The notes beneath the pieces are model-generated. The model saw nothing but the letters and a program-made list of their open reading frames with translations, was not told the DNA's origin and searched no databases. 12,942 nt of DNA. Origin: DASTHS01 sp035718085. Its GTDB lineage: Bacteria > Actinomycetota > Acidimicrobiia > Acidimicrobiales > Palsa-688. This document shows, piece by piece, positions 1 through 6,611 of the stretch (position 1 is the stretch's first letter; each line of letters begins with the position of its first letter). The DNA lies in NCBI GenBank assembly GCA_035718085.1, contig DASTHS010000065.1, forward strand, positions 1-12,942. The letters are read 5' to 3'. The translations under genes and the position numbers were made by a program.

Positions 1-1
1 C

Positions 2-1621
2 ACCGAGACCTTGTCGCTCGGGATCAACATGCCGGCCCGTAGCGTCGTCATAGAGAAGCTGACCAAGTACACCGGCGAACGCCACGAGTTCCTCACCGCC
101 GGCGAGTACACCCAGCTCACCGGCCGGGCCGGCCGCCGCGGCATCGACGACGTGGGGCACGCCGTCGTCCTCTGGTCGCAGTGGGTGCCCTTCGAGCAGG
201 TGGCCGGGCTGGCGGGGGCACGTACCTACGCGCTGACCTCGAGCTTCCGCCCGACCTACAACATGGCCGCCAACCTGGTGCGGCGCTACCCGCCCGACCA
301 GGCCCACCACCTGCTCAACCTGAGCTTCGCCCAGTTCCGCGCCGACAGCGACGTGGTCCGGCTCGAGACCCAGCTCGAGCGGGCGCAGCGGGCCCACGGC
401 GAGGCCCTGGCCGCGGCGGCCTGCGAGCGGGGCGACGCCGCCGAGTACCGCCGGATGCTGCGGGCCAGCGAGGAGTCGGCGCGCCAACGTCCGTCGATGA
501 CCGCCGAGGTGGTCACCGCCCTCGAGCGCGTCCGACCCGGCGACGTGCTCGTCGTGCCCGGCGGCAAGCACGGCGGCCGGGTCGCGGTGCTCTCCACCAG
601 CCGGCGCCGGGGGGGCGACGTGCGCCTCCGGGCCATCACCCCCGAGCGGCGGCTCATCACGCTGGGGCCGCGGGACTTCCCCGGGCCGCCCGACCCGGTC
701 GGGCGGGTCGGCCTCCCCACGCCCTTCGCGCCGACGAGCAGCGCCTTCCAGCGGCAGGTGGCGTCGGCGCTGGTCAGCGCGGTGATGCGGGCGCCCGGGC
801 CGGCCGCACCGCCGCCCGGCGCGCCTCGCCGCAGCTGGCGCGGCGACCTCGCCATGGCGCAGGCCACCGCGGCGGCCGCCCACCCCGTGGCCACCTGCCC
901 CGACGCGCGCGCCCACCTGCGCGCCCTCGACCGGGCCGACCGCCTCGCCCGTGACGCCGAGCGCCTCGAGCGACGTGTGCGCGGCCGCAGCGAATCGCTG
1001 GCCCGCCAGTTCGACCGGGTGCTGCAGGTGCTCGAGCGGTGGGGGTACGTCGACGGGTGGGCGCTCACCGCCGCAGGGGCCCGGCTGGCCCGGCTCTACC
1101 ACGAGTGCGACCTGCTCGTGGCCGAGTGCCTCGAGACGGGCGTGTTCGACGGGCTCGGCCCGGCCGAGATGGCTGCGCTCGCCTCGGTGTTCGCGTTCGA
1201 GACGCGCGGCGGCGCTGAGCCGGCCGGCTGGTGGCCGACGGCCCGGCTCCGCCAGCGATGGGCGGCGGTCGACACGCTGGCCACCGAGCTCACCCGTGCA
1301 GAGGACGCCGCCGACCTCCCCCTCACGCGCCGGCCCGACGTCGGCTTCGTCGGCCTCGCCCACCGGTGGGCGGCCGGCGACGACCTCGCCACGGTGCTCG
1401 GCGACGACGGGCTCTCCGGCGGTGACTTCGTCCGGGTGACCAAGCAGGTGATCGACCTGCTGCGCCAGCTCGGTGACCTGGCGCCCGAGCCGGCGACGGC
1501 GGCCAGCGCCCGCCGGGCCGCCGACGCGCTCTTCCGCGGGGTCGTGGCCGCCTCCTCGGTCGTCGGGCACGGGCCGCGCGCCGACCCAGGGTCCAACACC
1601 CCCGACCCACCCCGCTCGTAG
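2..1621 (+). CDS. helY: Ski2-like DExH helicase, HelY type (5' truncated by window edge)
   Basis: C-terminal part of a Ski2/Mtr4-type ATP-dependent RNA/DNA helicase; the reading frame is open from base 2, so the walker motifs lie outside the window. Helicase motif V is seen at the very start (TETLSLGINMPAR), and motif VI at 113-142 (QLTGRAGRRG), with the Arg fingers of this family. A beta-rich insert around 530-780 (RPGDVLVVPGGKHGGRV) fits the SH3/KOW-like insert of Ski2-like enzymes. The last ~170 residues are helical and fit a DSHCT domain (GDFVRVTKQVIDLLRQLGDL near 1420-1485). Mycobacterial HelY is about 900 residues, so roughly 540 remaining residues is plausible. The protein ends in a short Pro/Asp-rich tail. 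The TAG stop lies inside a possible -10 box of the next gene. Family is clear; the exact name HelY is by family resemblance. Confidence 0.9.
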   Translation, partial: TETLSLGINMPARSVVIEKLTKYTGERHEFLTAGEYTQLTGRAGRRGIDDVGHAVVLWSQWVPFEQVAGLAGARTYALTSSFRPTYNMAANLVRRYPPDQAHHLLNLSFAQFRADSDVVRLETQLERAQRAHGEALAAAACERGDAAEYRRMLRASEESARQRPSMTAEVVTALERVRPGDVLVVPGGKHGGRVAVLSTSRRRGGDVRLRAITPERRLITLGPRDFPGPPDPVGRVGLPTPFAPTSSAFQRQVASALVSAVMRAPGPAAPPPGAPRRSWRGDLAMAQATAAAAHPVATCPDARAHLRALDRADRLARDAERLERRVRGRSESLARQFDRVLQVLERWGYVDGWALTAAGARLARLYHECDLLVAECLETGVFDGLGPAEMAALASVFAFETRGGAEPAGWWPTARLRQRWAAVDTLATELTRAEDAADLPLTRRPDVGFVGLAHRWAAGDDLATVLGDDGLSGGDFVRVTKQVIDLLRQLGDLAPEPATAASARRAADALFRGVVAASSVVGHGPRADPGSNTPDPPRS

Positions 1622-1632
1622 GCTCGGCGGTC
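1619..1632 (+). promoter_or_regulatory. Candidate leaderless promoter -10 of the ThyX-like gene
   Basis: TAGGCT at 1619-1624 fits the actinobacterial TAnnnT -10 consensus and lies 8 bases before the GTG at 1633. Transcription would begin at or next to the start codon. Its first three bases are the TAG stop of the helicase gene. No Shine-Dalgarno is visible before the GTG and no convincing -35 was found. Read-through from the helicase gene is equally possible. Confidence 0.4.
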
Positions 1633-3279
1633 GTGGAGCTCTACGCCACCGAGGAGTGGTCCGACGACGAGGCCGAGATCCTCCGGCGGTACTTCACCAA
1701 CCTCGACGGCCCGGTCTTCGCCCTCGTCAACCTCCCCGAGGTGGTCAAAGGCGCCCTCTTCGCCCGCTACTCGCGCTCGGCCAAGAGCCTCCGGCGGCTC
1801 TTCCTGGACGAGTTCGTCGGCGACCTCGACATCAGCGGCGACCACAGCGTCGACGCCACGGTCGGCCTGGCGCGCGCCGAGGAGCTCTACGAGCGGGTGT
1901 TCTTCGAGTACGGCGACGACTCGGTGGCCCAGCTCGGCGGCGTGCACCTCGCCTGCGAGCAGGCCTCGAACCTGCTCACCAAGGTCCTCGAGTGGGGCCG
2001 GCTCATGTCGTACATGGAGAAGTCGACCCGCTACGTCGCCTACGACGCCCGGCTGCCCAACGGCCGCTACCGCTACTACCGCGACCCGGCCATCCTCGAC
2101 TCGCCCCTCGGCGCCCGCTACGTCGGCGACATGGACCGGCTCTTCGACGCCTACGCGGAGAGCCTCCCTGTGCTGGCCCAGTTCTTCGCCGGCCAGCACC
2201 CGAAGCAGCCGGCCGACTCCGACTTCGTGTGGCGGCAGTCGATCCGGGCCAAGGCCTTCGACGCCCTCCGGGGCATCCTGCCGGCGTCGGCCACCTCGAA
2301 CCTCGGCATCTACGGGAGCGGGCAGGCCTACGAGCAGCTCCTGCTGCGTATGCGGGCGTCGACCCTCCCCGAGGCGCGCGCCTACGCCGAGCTGATCCTG
2401 GCCGAGCTGCGCAAGGTCATCCCGTCGTGGGTGCGCCGCGTCGACGTGCCCGACCGGGGCCGGGCGTGGACCGAGTACCTGGCGAAGAACCAGGCGTCGA
2501 TGCAGGACCTGGCCGATGCCCTCTTCGCAGACGTCACCCAACCCGGCGAGCCCGTCGAGGGCGGCGACCCCGAGGTGACCCTGGTCGACTTCGACCCCGA
2601 CGCCGAGACCAAGGTGCTGGTGGCGATGCTGTACCCGTTCTCCTCGCTGCCCGAGTCGGCGATCGCGGCGCGGGTCGAAGCCATGGGCGCCGACGAGCGC
2701 CTGGAGGTGGTGCGCCGCTACGCCGGCGACCGCACCAACCGCCGTCACCGGCCGGGCCGGGCCCTCGAGCGGGCCAGCTACCGCTTCGACGTGGTGTCGG
2801 ACTACGGCGCCTTCCGTGACCTGCAACGCCACCGCATGTTGACGATCGAGTGGCAGCACCTCGGCCCGGCGCACGGCTACACCCTGCCCGCGTCGGTCGT
2901 CGCCGCCGGCGCCGAGGGCGGCTACCGGGCGGCGATGGAGCGCTCGGCCGGCCTCTACGACGCCCTGGCCGAGCGCTTCGGGGTGGTGCAGGCCGGCTAC
3001 GCCGTCGCCCTGGCGTTCCGGGTGCGCTACAGCATGCAGATGAACGCCCGCGAGGCGATGCACCTCCTCGAACTGCGATCCACCCCCCAGGGCCACCCCG
3101 AGTACCGGAAGGTCGCCCAGCAGATGCACCACCTCGTCGCCGACCAGGCGGGTCACCGGGCACTCGCCGAACTGATGCGCTTCGTCGACCACGCCGACCA
3201 CGAGTCGGCCGGCCTCGAACGCCTCGCCGGCGAGCGGCGGGCCGAAGCGCGCCGGGCGGCGATCACGCCCCTGCAGTAG
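1633..3279 (+). CDS. Tandem ThyX-like protein (FAD-dependent thymidylate synthase family, double length)
   Basis: 548 residues, about twice the 220-260 of ordinary ThyX, which makes dTMP from dUMP using FAD, NADPH and methylene-tetrahydrofolate. Two ThyX-like halves are visible. The N half has GDDSVAQL (94-101), like GHESVLEH, then WGRLMSYMEKSTRY (121-134). That stretch keeps R, S, E, S and RY of the signature RHRxxSxNExSxRY but has WG for RH. The C half has RHRMLTIEWQHLG (399-411), which keeps RHR but loses the serines and RY, followed by a good C-terminal ThyX motif (MNAREAMHLLELR, 470-482, then HPEYR). Hence neither half has a full signature. GTG 1633 is chosen because the N-terminus reads sensibly from there; no SD is seen. 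Whether it makes dTMP or does another flavin reaction cannot be told. No gene symbol is given for that reason. Confidence 0.88.
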   Translation: MELYATEEWSDDEAEILRRYFTNLDGPVFALVNLPEVVKGALFARYSRSAKSLRRLFLDEFVGDLDISGDHSVDATVGLARAEELYERVFFEYGDDSVAQLGGVHLACEQASNLLTKVLEWGRLMSYMEKSTRYVAYDARLPNGRYRYYRDPAILDSPLGARYVGDMDRLFDAYAESLPVLAQFFAGQHPKQPADSDFVWRQSIRAKAFDALRGILPASATSNLGIYGSGQAYEQLLLRMRASTLPEARAYAELILAELRKVIPSWVRRVDVPDRGRAWTEYLAKNQASMQDLADALFADVTQPGEPVEGGDPEVTLVDFDPDAETKVLVAMLYPFSSLPESAIAARVEAMGADERLEVVRRYAGDRTNRRHRPGRALERASYRFDVVSDYGAFRDLQRHRMLTIEWQHLGPAHGYTLPASVVAAGAEGGYRAAMERSAGLYDALAERFGVVQAGYAVALAFRVRYSMQMNAREAMHLLELRSTPQGHPEYRKVAQQMHHLVADQAGHRALAELMRFVDHADHESAGLERLAGERRAEARRAAITPLQ

Positions 3280-3334
3280 AGGTCGAGGCCGCCTCAGGCT
3301 GGGGTGCAGGCTCAGCTTCAGATCGTCGCGCCTC

Positions 3335-3364
3335 TTGTCGATGGTGAGCATCGCGGGGTATGGT
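3335..3364 (+). promoter_or_regulatory. Candidate sigma-A-type promoter of the LysM/transglycosylase gene
   Basis: TTGTCG at 3335-3340 and TATGGT at 3359-3364 are separated by 18 bases, resembling -35 TTGACA and an actinobacterial TAnnnT -10. Transcription would start near 3371, leaving a leader of about 33 bases before ATG 3404. The in-frame TTG at 3335 would lie upstream of this mRNA, which argues against it as the start codon. The assignment rests on sequence pattern only. Confidence 0.45.
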
Positions 3365-3379
3365 GCCTCGGTCCGGGCG

Positions 3380-3403
3380 GAGAGAACGGATCTCTCTTCT
3401 CTC
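3380..3403 (+). promoter_or_regulatory. Leader hairpin touching the LysM gene start
   Basis: GAGAGA (3380-3385) pairs perfectly with TCTCTC (3391-3396) around a 5-base loop. Alternatively GAGAGAA (3380-3386) pairs with TTCTCTC (3397-3403), which ends one base before ATG 3404. The two pairings share the same 5' arm and exclude each other. The only Shine-Dalgarno-like purine run (GGAGAGA, 3379-3385) lies in that arm, 21 bases from the ATG. It could modulate translation, but no known riboswitch was recognised. Confidence 0.35.
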
Positions 3404-4255
3404 ATGCCCAAAATGCCGAGCAGGTCGTGGATCGGACGCCTCCGGGTGGCCGCTGTGGGTGCGTGCCTTGCCGCCGTCGCGGTGGGCGGGGCGGCGTTCT
3501 CGGGGGGCTCACGTGGCTACGTCGTGCAGCCGGGTGACGACCTCTGGCGCATCGCCGGTCGCAGCGGCACCACCGTGGCGGCGCTGGCCGCCGCCAACGA
3601 CATGCGGCCATCCGACGTGCTGCGCATCGGCCGCCACCTGGTCATCCCGAGCGGCACCGCACGGGCGTCGGCCACGCAACTGCGGAGCGCGTCGAGCGTC
3701 ACGCCGGCGACCCGGGCCGCCACCGCCGCCGGGAAGGCCGTCAGCAGCTCGGCCTACGGCGGGGCGGGGGCGCCGGTCGGGGTGGTGCGCAGCACCTTCT
3801 GCGCCGGCTTCACCCCCGACGCCGGGCCGTCGCGCCTCCCCGCCAAGCTGTCGTCGACACCGTCGCGCCTGGCCCTGCGCCCGCTGTTCGCCAAGTGGGC
3901 GGCCCACTACGGCGTGCGGGCGTCGTTGCTCGAGGCCATCGCCTGGCAGGAATCCGGCTGGCAGCAGGACGTCGTGTCGGTCGACGGGGCGGTGGGCATC
4001 GGCCAGGTGATGCCGGCCACGGCGGCGTTCGTGACCAGCACCCTCGAGCCCATCACCCTGTCGCTCACCGCCGAGTCCGACAACATCCGCCTCGAGGCGG
4101 CCTACGTCGCGTATTTGGCGCACCACACCGGCACCACGTGCGACACCATCGCCAGCTACTACGAGGGGCTCACCAACCTGGCCCGCTCCGGGGTGCTGTC
4201 GATGTCGGTCTCCTACATCGAGAACGTCGAATACCTGATCCCCGGCTTCTCCTAG
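3404..4255 (+). CDS. Secreted LysM-containing lytic transglycosylase (SLT domain)
   Basis: 283 residues, predicted to be exported and to cleave peptidoglycan glycan strands. Residues 1-36 look like a signal peptide: basic n-region (RSWIGRLR), then an Ala/Val-rich core ending near AFSGGS. A LysM peptidoglycan-binding domain follows at about 39-83 (YVVQPGDDLWRIA ... LRIGRHLVIPSG). A Ser/Ala/Thr-rich linker leads to an SLT-type lysozyme-like domain at about 155-283. It has AWQESGW with catalytic Glu183, GIGQVMPAT (198-206, the usual GLMQ-like motif) and SYYEGL (251-256). Cys133 and Cys246 could form a disulfide. ATG 3404 is chosen over in-frame TTG 3335 because the signal peptide starts cleanly there and a promoter lies between them; ATG 3413 is also possible. 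No clear SD is present. VGAC at 18-21 was considered as a lipobox but sits too near the N-terminus. Confidence 0.88.
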   Translation: MPKMPSRSWIGRLRVAAVGACLAAVAVGGAAFSGGSRGYVVQPGDDLWRIAGRSGTTVAALAAANDMRPSDVLRIGRHLVIPSGTARASATQLRSASSVTPATRAATAAGKAVSSSAYGGAGAPVGVVRSTFCAGFTPDAGPSRLPAKLSSTPSRLALRPLFAKWAAHYGVRASLLEAIAWQESGWQQDVVSVDGAVGIGQVMPATAAFVTSTLEPITLSLTAESDNIRLEAAYVAYLAHHTGTTCDTIASYYEGLTNLARSGVLSMSVSYIENVEYLIPGFS

Positions 4256-4307
4256 AACATCCGGCAGGCCGCTGACCAGCACCTTCACGCGTCGTCGCAG
4301 GTCAGCC

Positions 4308-4333
4308 CGCCGCGCTCCCGCTTGAGCGCGGCG
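4308..4333 (+). terminator. 10-bp hairpin after the transglycosylase gene, likely terminator
   Basis: CGCCGCGCTC (4308-4317) and GAGCGCGGCG (4324-4333) are perfect inverted repeats with a 6-base loop, 52 bases after the TAG stop. There is no T-run, which is common for terminators in GC-rich actinobacteria. A second hairpin (4330-4345) shares part of its 3' arm, so only one can form fully. Confidence 0.5.
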
Positions 4334-4554
4334 CGCCGACGCGCCATGATCTGGCCCAGCAACCGGCGCCCACCAGCGCCGCCGGGGAGGGTGGCCCGGC
4401 CGGGACAAGTAGACAACGCGCGCCCGACCCGAGAGGTCTTCGGGCCCCGGGCCGGCGCGCGGCCCCAACGTCCCGCTGGTCGCCGAGCCACCCAACCCGG
4501 GCGCCGGGCCGGTCGGCAGCTGCGGTACCGTGCCGCTTCGCCACCGGAGACCAC

Positions 4555-4560
4555 TACGAT
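4555..4560 (+). promoter_or_regulatory. Candidate -10 box of the DUF4193 gene
   Basis: TACGAT fits TAnnnT and would start transcription near 4567, giving a short leader carrying the SD-like GAAGGGTGG before GTG 4592. No good -35 was found. TACCGT at 4526-4531 is a weaker alternative. Confidence 0.35.
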
Positions 4561-4591
4561 CCGGCGCCGGATCTGCGAAGGGTGGATGCAC

Positions 4592-5041
4592 GTGGCTGAC
4601 GACGAGCTCGACGACCTCGATGATGACGAGGGCGCCGGCCCGGATGATCTCGACGAGGACGACCTCGAAGTCCTCGATGAGGGCGACGACGACGCCATCG
4701 AGGTCGACGAGGAGGCTGACGCCGAGGAGGTGGTCGAGGAGGAGGCCGTCGTCGTCCCCGCGAAGGGGCGTGACGACGACGACGACGATGACGACGACGA
4801 CGAGGAAGACTCCGATGACGTGGAGGCGAGCCTCGACGTCATCTTGAAGGAACGTCTGGTCGTCGCCGACGACGACACCGACGACGACGACGACGTGCCC
4901 GACACCGAAGACCGCGGTGAGGCCACCCCCAAGGTGCTGCCCAAGCAGCCCGGCGAGTTCGTCTGCCAGTCCTGCTTCCTGGTCAAGCACCCGAGCCAGC
5001 TCGCCGACCGCGAGCGCCAGCTGTGCCGGGACTGCGTGTGA
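4592..5041 (+). CDS. DUF4193-family acidic zinc-ribbon protein
   Basis: 149 residues. The C-terminal ~35 residues (VLPKQPGEFVCQSCFLV ... LCRDCV) match what I recall of DUF4193 proteins such as the ~100-residue Mycobacterium tuberculosis Rv2699c, with two CxxC pairs (Cys125/128 and Cys145/148) that should bind zinc. The function of the family is unknown to me. The N-terminal ~110 residues are extraordinarily acidic: about 61 of 110 are Asp or Glu, including ten consecutive Asp at 61-70. The family's usual N-terminus is shorter and less extreme, so this is an expanded acidic tail, probably disordered. GTG 4592 is preferred because GGGTGG ends 6 bases upstream; ATG 4586 (two residues longer) is nearly as good. 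It could interact with basic nucleic-acid-binding or ribosomal proteins by charge, but that is speculation. Confidence 0.88.
   Translation: MADDELDDLDDDEGAGPDDLDEDDLEVLDEGDDDAIEVDEEADAEEVVEEEAVVVPAKGRDDDDDDDDDDEEDSDDVEASLDVILKERLVVADDDTDDDDDVPDTEDRGEATPKVLPKQPGEFVCQSCFLVKHPSQLADRERQLCRDCV
4772..4801 (+). repeat. Ten-codon poly-Asp (GAC/GAT) tract
   Basis: Ten consecutive Asp codons, nine GAC and one GAT, form a trinucleotide microsatellite within the DUF4193 gene, continuing into Glu/Asp codons. Such tracts can change length by slippage in steps of three bases without breaking the frame. Confidence 0.9.
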
Positions 5042-5081
5042 TCGACGGGACGCACGGGACCAGCGGGGAAGGATGCAGGGC

Positions 5082-5666
5082 ATGACCGGCCCGCGCTCAC
5101 CCCTCGACGCCGCCCTCGACTTGGTGGTGTTCGCCCCCGTCGGCCTCGCCCTGACCCTCGGCGAGGAGCTGCCGAAGCTGGCGGCCAGGGGCCGTTCGAC
5201 GGTCACCGCCAGGGTCACCGTGGCGCGCGTGGTCGGGCAGTTCGCCGTCACCCAGGGCCGCCGCGAGGTCGAGCGGCGCCTCCGCCCGCAACCGCCGGCG
5301 CCTCCGCACCCGGCACCGGCGGCCGCCACCACGGCGACGTCGGCGGCCACCGGGCCGGCCACCAAGCCGGCGGCGGTGTCGACCAACGGTCACGCACCTG
5401 CGGCCGTGGCCCCGGCTGCACCTGCTGCGCCGACCGACCCGCCGACGCCCGCCCCCGCCCGGGCGGCGTCGGCGTCCACCGCCGCGCCCGCCGCCGGGCG
5501 CGGCGACGACCTGGCCATCCCGAGCTACGACGCCCTGTCGGCCTCGCAGGTGGTCGCCCGCCTGGCGGCCCTCTCCCACGACGAGCTGGAGAGCGTCAAG
5601 CGCTACGAGGCGGCGACGCGCGGTCGGCGCACGATCCTCGCTCGCGTCGCCCAGCTGCAGGGCTGA
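5082..5666 (+). CDS. Conserved actinobacterial protein of unknown function
   Basis: 194 residues; not assigned to a named family. Residues 8-65 are amphipathic and partly hydrophobic (LDLVVFAPVGLALTLGEELP, then GRSTVTARVTVARVVGQFAV), suggesting membrane or lipid-surface association rather than a full transmembrane helix. Residues 68-140 are a Pro/Ala/Thr-rich linker. Residues 145-193 hold a distinctive segment, IPSYDALSASQVVARL, then LSHDELESVKRYE and RGRRTILARVAQL. From memory this recurs at the C-terminus of several otherwise different actinobacterial proteins and probably forms a small helical interaction domain. ATG 5082 is preferred, with GAAGG ending 9 bases upstream; ATG 5073 sits directly on that SD. 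The start lies 40 bases after the DUF4193 stop and the GNAT gene follows after 10 bases, suggesting one operon. Confidence 0.8.
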   Translation: MTGPRSPLDAALDLVVFAPVGLALTLGEELPKLAARGRSTVTARVTVARVVGQFAVTQGRREVERRLRPQPPAPPHPAPAAATTATSAATGPATKPAAVSTNGHAPAAVAPAAPAAPTDPPTPAPARAASASTAAPAAGRGDDLAIPSYDALSASQVVARLAALSHDELESVKRYEAATRGRRTILARVAQLQG

Positions 5667-5676
5667 CGGCGACTCC

Positions 5677-6144
5677 ATGGAACGGGCGCGGCCGGCCCGA
5701 TGGTCCGACGCCGGTCGGCTCGTCGCGCTGTGCCGCGACGCCCTCTCCGAGATCCGCTCCGAGCGGGGCGGTGGCCAGCTGGCCGGTGACCTCCTCGCCG
5801 GGCGCAGCGTCGACGACCTCGTCGACGAAGCCCTCGGCAGCCCCGACGCCCACGTGGTCGCCGGGGAGTACGACGGGGTGGTGCTCGCCGTCGGCGTGGT
5901 GCGCGGGGTCGCCGGTGCCGCCGCCCGGATCGAGGCGCTGTACGTGCACCCGGGCGCACGCGCCGTCGGGGTCGGTGAGGCCGTCCTCGACGCCCTCAGC
6001 GCCTGGGCGGCCGCTCGCGGGTGCACGGGCCTCGACGCCGTCGCCCTGCCCGGTGACCGCCCTGCCAAGGCCTTCTTCGAGGCGCACGGCATGGTGGCCA
6101 GGGCCCTCGTGATGCACCGGCCGATCCCTCCGGTGGCCCAGTGA
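5677..6144 (+). CDS. GNAT-family N-acetyltransferase
   Basis: 155 residues, typical for a single GNAT domain that moves an acetyl group from acetyl-CoA to an amine; the substrate cannot be told. Motif A, the CoA pyrophosphate loop, is at about 84-107: RIEALYVHPGARAVGVGEAV, with R95-A-V-G-V-G100 matching Q/RxxGxG/A. Motif B follows at about 127-150, with AKAFFEAHGM. The N-terminal ~30 residues (WSDAGRLVALCRDAL) fit the usual first strand and helices. Its stop overlaps the start of the Nudix gene by GTGA, so the two are almost certainly translated together. Family assignment is firm. Confidence 0.9.
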   Translation: MERARPARWSDAGRLVALCRDALSEIRSERGGGQLAGDLLAGRSVDDLVDEALGSPDAHVVAGEYDGVVLAVGVVRGVAGAAARIEALYVHPGARAVGVGEAVLDALSAWAAARGCTGLDAVALPGDRPAKAFFEAHGMVARALVMHRPIPPVAQ

Positions 6145-6566
6145 CCAGCGGGGCCGCCCCGGAGCTGTGCGTCGGGGCGGTGGCGGTCGACGACGACCGG
6201 TTGCTGCTGGTGCGGCGGGGCAGGGGAGCGGCGCAGGGCCGCTGGTCATTGCCGGGCGGGCGTGTCGAGCTCGGCGAGACCCTCGCCGAGGCCGTCGTCC
6301 GCGAATTGCTCGAGGAGACCGCCCTCGAGGGCGTCTGCGACGGCCTGGTCGGGTGGGTGGAGATCCTCGACCCTCCCGGCGCCCCCGGAGCGCACTACGT
6401 CGTGCTCGACTTCAAGGTGACCGTGCTCGACGCCATCGATCCCGTCGCCGGCGACGACGCCGCCGAGGCCGCATGGGTGCCACTGCTGGAGGTGACCGAC
6501 CTGCAACTCACCGACGGGCTGGCCGAATTCCTCGGCGAGCACGGGATCCTGCGCGCCTACACCTGA
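6141..6566 (+). CDS. Nudix hydrolase
   Basis: 141 residues, a minimal single-domain Nudix hydrolase that cleaves nucleoside diphosphates linked to another group. The Nudix box is visible at 40-62: G40, E46, R54-E55-L56, E58-E59, with Ala61 in place of the final consensus Gly (Gx5Ex7REUxEExGU). All Mg-binding glutamates are kept, so it should be active. Just before it, AQGRWSLPGG (31-40) is typical of ADP-ribose/MutT-like members, but substrate class cannot be decided. The GTG start overlaps the GNAT stop (GTGA, 6141-6144). A strong hairpin follows the stop. Possible roles are pool sanitation or hydrolysis of a product linked to the acetyltransferase. Confidence 0.93.
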   Translation: MTSGAAPELCVGAVAVDDDRLLLVRRGRGAAQGRWSLPGGRVELGETLAEAVVRELLEETALEGVCDGLVGWVEILDPPGAPGAHYVVLDFKVTVLDAIDPVAGDDAAEAAWVPLLEVTDLQLTDGLAEFLGEHGILRAYT

Positions 6567-6577
6567 CCCGAAGCGGA

Positions 6578-6604
6578 CCCTGACCCTCACGTCGAGGGTC
6601 AGGG
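6578..6604. terminator. Perfect 11-bp hairpin, bidirectional terminator between convergent genes
   Basis: CCCTGACCCTC (6578-6588) and GAGGGTCAGGG (6594-6604) pair without mismatch around the 5-base loop ACGTC. It starts 11 bases after the Nudix stop and ends 7 bases before the stop of the convergent minus-strand gene, the expected place for a shared terminator. There is no T-run in either direction. Confidence 0.75.
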
Positions 6605-6611
6605 CGTGGGA

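Larger units (their letters stand above)
4256..4591. other. 336-base intergenic region between the transglycosylase and DUF4193 genes
   Basis: No convincing gene is seen here. It holds a strong hairpin (4308-4333), a second overlapping hairpin GGCGCG (4330-4335) / CGCGCC (4340-4345), a GC-rich palindromic stretch around 4440-4460, and a candidate -10 (4555-4560) for the next gene. A 20-codon minus-strand ORF starting with ATG at 4347 exists but has no supporting signal. Confidence 0.6.

Noticed and set aside
3280..3403. Possible c-di-AMP (ydaO/yuaA-type) riboswitch before the LysM gene
   Set aside because: The characteristic conserved blocks I know for that class are not visible; only a short hairpin near the start is supported.
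3335..3403. TTG 3335 as the start of the transglycosylase, adding 23 residues
   Set aside because: It would place the signal peptide far from the N-terminus and coincides with a -35-like element; ATG 3404 gives a normal signal peptide.
1096..3411. 771-codon open frame on the minus strand across the helicase and ThyX-like genes
   Set aside because: Its product is repetitive Val/Gly/Arg/His sequence with no domain, and it is antisense to two recognised genes. Long antisense frames are expected where third positions are almost all G or C.
4285..4347. Minus-strand 20-codon ORF starting MARRRAALKRERGGL
   Set aside because: No SD, no -10 box at the usual distance and no recognised family; it also overlaps the hairpins. 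Too little support to call a gene.
4530..5100. GAC/GAG-rich stretch considered as a CRISPR-like or satellite array
   Set aside because: It is a coding trinucleotide tract in the DUF4193 gene; there are no spaced repeats or unique spacers.
3509..5386. 625-codon minus-strand frame spanning the transglycosylase, gap and DUF4193 genes
   Set aside because: The poly-Val runs are simply the antisense of the Asp tract (GTC from GAC). No start signal or domain is seen.
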